From Phaeocystidibacter luteus (GTDB lineage Bacteria; Bacteroidota; Bacteroidia; Flavobacteriales; Schleiferiaceae): 64,000 bases of DNA. The notes under the pieces were generated by a model, which did not search any database, was not told the DNA's origin, and saw nothing but the letters and a program-made list of their open reading frames with translations. Below are positions 60,773-64,000 of the stretch, in pieces (the stretch's first letter is position 1; each line of letters opens with the position of its first letter). The translations under genes were made by a program, and so were the position numbers. The DNA lies in the NCBI RefSeq assembly GCF_008933115.1, contig NZ_WBVO01000004.1, positions 1 to 64,000 on the forward strand, given 5' to 3'.

Positions 60773-62233
60773 ATGTATCGTATGAAACTAGCATATAAAA
60801 CAGGGTTATTCGCTATTGCAATCGCACTTGCGAGTTGTGAGGCTGTCGACCCATTCGAAACAATCAACCCGAATATCGGGGAGGATGATGTAATTGGTGT
60901 AGCGAACTCTTCCATCTCATGGAAAGCAGGTCTCGATCGCCAAATGGCCATCACCTTTAACCAAATTGGTGTTTTGTCTGAAATCGCTTCAGATAACTAC
61001 GACAACATCAATACATTCTACAATCAGTTTGTAGATGACTTCAATATCCAGTGGCAAGACAATGATATCAATGTGGCTCACAGAGGTATCGGTCGTCTTC
61101 GCGAAAAAGCCCTCTTCGGTATCAACGAAGTTGGTCCAAATGATCCAGCTGGATTTTCTGATGCTACGAGAGCAGAGTATTACTTCTACCTCGGGGTTTC
61201 TTACCTCTACGCGGCAGAGTTCTTCAACGAGCTTCCGCAAGAAGACAAGGGACCATTGGTTAGCCGCACTGGCAACTTGAATTCTGCGGTTGCAGCATTC
61301 GGAAGTGCACTTACGGCTGATCCAAGCCACGTAGGGGCAATGATCGGAAGAGCACGTGCATACTATCACCTCGGTGATGCAACGAACGCTGTTTCTGATG
61401 CAAACGATGCTCTTGCTGCTGATCCAGATTACGTTCGCTTTATCGAATTCGATCCAGTGAACTCTTCAGGTAACAATAACGGATTCGACTACACGAAGAA
61501 CAACATGCAGTTGGCCCTTCAAGAGCGTGGTGGTTTTGATGACCTCCAGCCTTTGCCAACGTTGGACTTCCTCGATCCGAAAGTGTACTCGATTTCTGGT
61601 TCTCAGGATTCACCAATTCCATTGATGAAGGCTGAAGAAGCTCACCTAATCATTGCTGAGGCTCAGATTGCTGGGACTAACTTAGCTGGTGCAGCTACTA
61701 CTTTGAATAACCTTCTCACGTTGGTGGCTTCTCGTCCAAGCAACACATTCGACGATTCTACAGAAGACCGTCATGAGCGTGATCCAGGGTCTCGTCCTGA
61801 TACTACAGCTGCCGTTGTAAACGGTCGCACAGGACTTGTGTTAAACCGTAAGGCGGGTGACGTAACCGTTCCTGCTATCTCTGGAACATCAGCTGATGGT
61901 GCTGAGATTGCCGCTGCAGTTACTGCAGGTGAAGATGCGATGCTCACACTTCTTTACAGAATGCGTCAAGAAATCTTCATCGCAGAAGGTCGTCGCTTTA
62001 AGGATATGGGACTTAGCTACGTGATCTCAGAAGTGGAAGCACTTCAAAACGAGAACATCGGAGCTGGACACCCATCTACTATTAGCGATCTTCCAGCGTT
62101 CCTCGTAGCTATCGCAGGCGAGGCTGATGAGATTGACTATGACCCAACAACGTACGTTTGTACAGTTACTCACGATGTGAACGCTATCATCGTAGCTAAC
62201 AAAACTGACGACGCTGTTTGTCCATTCCACTAA
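60773..62233 (+). CDS. SusD/RagB family nutrient-binding lipoprotein
   Basis: A 486-residue outer-membrane lipoprotein (lipobox ALASC). It has the SusD-like layout: N-terminal helices (INPNIGEDDVIGVANSSISWKAGLD), TPR-like middle (NLNSAVAAFGSALTADPSHVGAMIGRARAYYHLGDATNAVSDANDALAADP) and the C-terminal helix bundle with RMRQEIFIAEGRRFKDMGLSYVIS. It caps SusC and captures ligand at the surface. A second ATG at 60782 may be the true start. The gene starts 4 bases after susC and ends before a strong terminator. Confidence 0.93.
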   Translation: MYRMKLAYKTGLFAIAIALASCEAVDPFETINPNIGEDDVIGVANSSISWKAGLDRQMAITFNQIGVLSEIASDNYDNINTFYNQFVDDFNIQWQDNDINVAHRGIGRLREKALFGINEVGPNDPAGFSDATRAEYYFYLGVSYLYAAEFFNELPQEDKGPLVSRTGNLNSAVAAFGSALTADPSHVGAMIGRARAYYHLGDATNAVSDANDALAADPDYVRFIEFDPVNSSGNNNGFDYTKNNMQLALQERGGFDDLQPLPTLDFLDPKVYSISGSQDSPIPLMKAEEAHLIIAEAQIAGTNLAGAATTLNNLLTLVASRPSNTFDDSTEDRHERDPGSRPDTTAAVVNGRTGLVLNRKAGDVTVPAISGTSADGAEIAAAVTAGEDAMLTLLYRMRQEIFIAEGRRFKDMGLSYVISEVEALQNENIGAGHPSTISDLPAFLVAIAGEADEIDYDPTTYVCTVTHDVNAIIVANKTDDAVCPFH

Positions 62234-62273
62234 TGAGCAACAGGTCTGAATAGGCCTAATGCCATTCCAACGG

Positions 62274-62306
62274 AACCGCCCCTGCACCCGGGGGCGGTTT
62301 TTTTTG
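62274..62306 (+). terminator. Rho-independent terminator after susD
   Basis: Stem AACCGCCCC / GGGGCGGTT with loop TGCACCCG and a run of eight T, 41 bases after the susD stop. It closes the SusCD transcript. Confidence 0.92.
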
Positions 62307-62310
62307 TTTA

Positions 62311-62326
62311 TTGGCCTATGGCCAAA
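62311..62326. repeat. Small palindromic hairpin TTGGCC-TAT-GGCCAA
   Basis: A 6-bp perfect stem with a 3-base loop between the terminator and the 123-bp array. It uses the same GCC-loop-GGC design as the hairpins inside the array units. Confidence 0.7.
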
Positions 62327-62327
62327 A

Positions 62328-63062
62328 GGGTTAGCCTACGGCTAAAAGGAATCCGCGCCTATCGGCGGGATAAGGATCTGCCTAATGGCAGAAAGGAGGC
62401 TGATTGTTAAGCTGGAAGGAAGTGGGTGATGAGAAGGTGTTGGGAAGAAAGGGTTAGCCTGCGGCTAAAAGGAATCTGCGCCTATCGGCGGGATAAGGAT
62501 CTGCCTAATGGCAGAAGGGAGGCTGATTGTTAAGCTGGAAGGAAGTGGGTGATGAGAAGGTGTTGGGAAGAAAGGGTTAGCCTGCGGCTAAAATGAATCT
62601 GCGCCTATTGACGGGATAAGGATCTGCCTAATGGCAGAAAGGAGGCTGATTGTTAAGCTGGAAGGAAGTGGGTGATGAGAAGGTGTTGGGAAGAAAGGGT
62701 TAGCCTGCGGCTAAAAGGAATCTGCGCCTATCGGCGGGATAAGGATCTGCCTAATGGCAGAAGGGAGGCTGATTGTTAAGCTGGAAGGAAGTGGGTGATG
62801 AGAAGGTGTTGGGAAGAAAGGGTTAGCCTGCGGCTAAAATGAATCTGCGCCTATTGGCGGGATAAGGATCTGCCTAATGGCAGAAAGGAGGCTGATTGTT
62901 AAGCTGGAAGGAAGTGGGTGATGAGAAGGTGTTGGGAAGAAAGGGTTAGCCTGCGGCTAAAAGGAATCCGCGCCTATCGGCGGGATAAGGATCTGCCAAA
63001 TGGCAGAAAGCAGGCTGATTGCTAAGCTGGAAGGAAGTGGGTGATGAGTAGGGGGTGGGGAG
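62328..63062. repeat. Six-copy 123-bp tandem repeat with three hairpins per unit
   Basis: Units begin GGGTTAGCCT at 62328, 62451, 62574, 62697, 62820 and 62943, an exact period of 123. Each unit has three short palindromes, TTAGCC-TGC-GGCTAA, CGCC-TATC-GGCG and CTGCC-TAAT-GGCAG, followed by about 60 bases of purine-rich sequence (GGAGGCTGATTGTTAAGC, GGAAGGAAGTGGG, GTGTTGGG). Copies are nearly identical with a few substitutions; the first and last are the most diverged. Frequent stops in all frames argue against a coding function. Confidence 0.95.
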
Positions 63063-63225
63063 GAAGTATCCTTTTGACCTTTGTCATATCAATCTTTCAA
63101 CTCACGTAATTGGAATGAAGAGCCTTTAGGTCAAAGTGTGAGCTCTAGAAATAGGTAACCCACTTTTTCCTGCCGTTGGGCAAAGGAAATCCTTTAGCCG
63201 AAGGCTATCCTTTTGGCGCAGCCAA

Positions 63226-64000
63226 TTATAACTCCAACCTCTCAATTATCTCCGGCAAAACCCTAATAGAAGCCATCTCACGGTATTTCTTCCTCGCCTC
63301 TTCTGCAGGGTAGCCAAAGTAGGTCTTCTTGGCTTCGAGCGACTTAGAAATGCCTGATTGTGCAAGTACAACACAGCCTTCACCCAAGGTGATGCCGCTG
63401 GTTACACCTACTTGGCCCCAAAGTGTGACGCTATCTTCTACAATTACACAGCCGGCAATGCCCACTTGCGAGGCGAATAGACAGTTCTTGCCTACCTGCG
63501 TATCGTGACCAATATGCACGTTGTTGTCGAGTTTCGAGCCTTCTCCGATGATGGTCGTTCCCGAAACGCCTTTGTCGATTGTACAGCAAGCACCCAGCTC
63601 TACACGATCTTCAATGCGGATGTCGCCACCACTCAGCAGGCGGTCGTAGCCCTCTGGTCGTTTTTTGTAGTAAAAAGCGCTGCCGCCTAGAACGGTTCCG
63701 GCATGAATAACTACGTCGTCACCAATAGTGCAATCGCCGTAGATGGAAACGTTTGCGTGAATGACCGTGTTTTTGCCAATCTTGACATTGGGTCCGATAA
63801 AGCAGCCTGGCTGAACTACGGATCCTTCGCCGATAATGACATCATCTGAGATGGCCTTTGGACTCGCAGCAAAAGGCTTATAGAAATTCGTGATCTTGTT
63901 GAAATCACGGAATGGGTCATCTGAAATGATGAGTCCCTTGCCCTCTGGTGCTTCCACTTCCTTGTTGATAAGTACGGTAGTAGCGGCCGATTGAAGGGCT
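63226..64000 (-). CDS. lpxD: UDP-3-O-acylglucosamine N-acyltransferase, 5' end outside the window
   Basis: Adds the N-linked acyl chain to UDP-3-O-acyl-GlcN in lipid A synthesis. The visible 257 codons read through from the window edge without a stop. The sequence begins with the end of the N-terminal uridine-binding domain (AATTVLINKEVEAPEG). It continues into the left-handed beta-helix of hexapeptide repeats (VIIGEGSVVQPGCFIGPNVKIGKNTVIHANVSIYG in part), including the catalytic His in DNNVHIGHDTQVG, and ends in a C-terminal helix. The start lies beyond 64000; a GTG at 63957 is internal, not the start. Confidence 0.9.
   Translation of the reverse strand, partial: ALQSAATTVLINKEVEAPEGKGLIISDDPFRDFNKITNFYKPFAASPKAISDDVIIGEGSVVQPGCFIGPNVKIGKNTVIHANVSIYGDCTIGDDVVIHAGTVLGGSAFYYKKRPEGYDRLLSGGDIRIEDRVELGACCTIDKGVSGTTIIGEGSKLDNNVHIGHDTQVGKNCLFASQVGIAGCVIVEDSVTLWGQVGVTSGITLGEGCVVLAQSGISKSLEAKKTYFGYPAEEARKKYREMASIRVLPEIIERLEL

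Larger units (their letters stand above)
62234..63225. other. Intergenic region dominated by terminator and repeat array
   Basis: About 990 bases between susD and lpxD. It contains the susD terminator, a small hairpin and the 123-bp array. The remaining 160 bases (63063-63225) hold a GCC-type hairpin (TAGCC-GAA-GGCTA near 63196) adjacent to the lpxD 3' end. No protein or RNA gene was recognised. Confidence 0.8.

Noticed and set aside
60598-60954. Minus-strand frame across the susC/susD junction
   Set aside because: Antisense to two well-supported genes with no promoter or motif.
62328-63062. 123-bp array considered as CRISPR or as a repeat-containing gene
   Set aside because: The whole 123-bp unit is repeated, so there are no unique spacers. 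Although 123 is a multiple of three, stop codons interrupt the frames.

Overview
The window looks like a chromosome segment of a marine or aquatic Bacteroidota, probably order Flavobacteriales (Cryomorphaceae/Schleiferiaceae-like). This is inferred from gene content and promoter style: a SusC/SusD pair, a type IX secretion (type B) sorting domain, DUF1573, DUF4254 and DUF5522 proteins, an NhaD antiporter, LpxD, TAnnTTTG promoter boxes just upstream of genes, few Shine-Dalgarno sites and frequent TTG/GTG starts. Most of the window is ordinary core genome with compact, overlapping operons. No rRNA, tRNA, CRISPR array or intact insertion sequence was seen.

Layout. 132-9741: lnt, lpdA, a secreted Kelch/T9SS protein, pabB, tilS and dsbD. 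9742-10273: a repeat array. 10274-16002: DUF4254 and a GT9 glycosyltransferase, a YopX-like protein, two bacterial PH-domain membrane proteins and comM. 16003-20800: an AT-rich accessory island with a SEC-C/NERD-like nuclease protein, its small overlapping partner, an orphan 303-residue protein and decayed fragments of a second comM copy. 21006-26549: an outer-membrane-like protein and a three-gene ABC/HlyD/TolC export operon whose ATPase domain has lost its canonical catalytic motifs. 26551-29759: small secreted proteins, a GNAT acetyltransferase and a polytopic membrane protein. 29712-35610, minus strand: exbB-exbD-tonB-folC and gdh-nhaD. 36048-41921: DUF1573, a two-component system, anmK, an acyl-CoA dehydrogenase, a lipoprotein and an OmpH-like chaperone. 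41946-50889: urocanate hydratase, DUF5522, two POT/MFS-like proteins, a muramidase, a methyltransferase and a large lipoprotein. 51311-62233: rnhB, a GT4 glycosyltransferase, flippase, sulfotransferase, Wzz-like and Wzy-like genes, and SusC/SusD. 62234-63225: a terminator and six 123-bp repeats. 63226-64000: 5'-truncated lpxD.

How the genes work together. Several systems centre on the envelope: lipoprotein maturation (Lnt), periplasmic thiol transfer (DsbD), TonB energy transduction feeding SusC-type transporters, type I-like export, lipid A acylation (LpxD), peptidoglycan turnover (AnmK, muramidase), and a surface polysaccharide locus that may make a sulfated polymer.

The most unusual parts are the island embedded in comM debris, the ABC exporter with a degenerate nucleotide-binding domain, the two tandem repeat arrays, and a palindrome TAAACGTTTA followed nine bases later by TAG at three intergenic sites. 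All function calls come from reading motifs; no database search was run.
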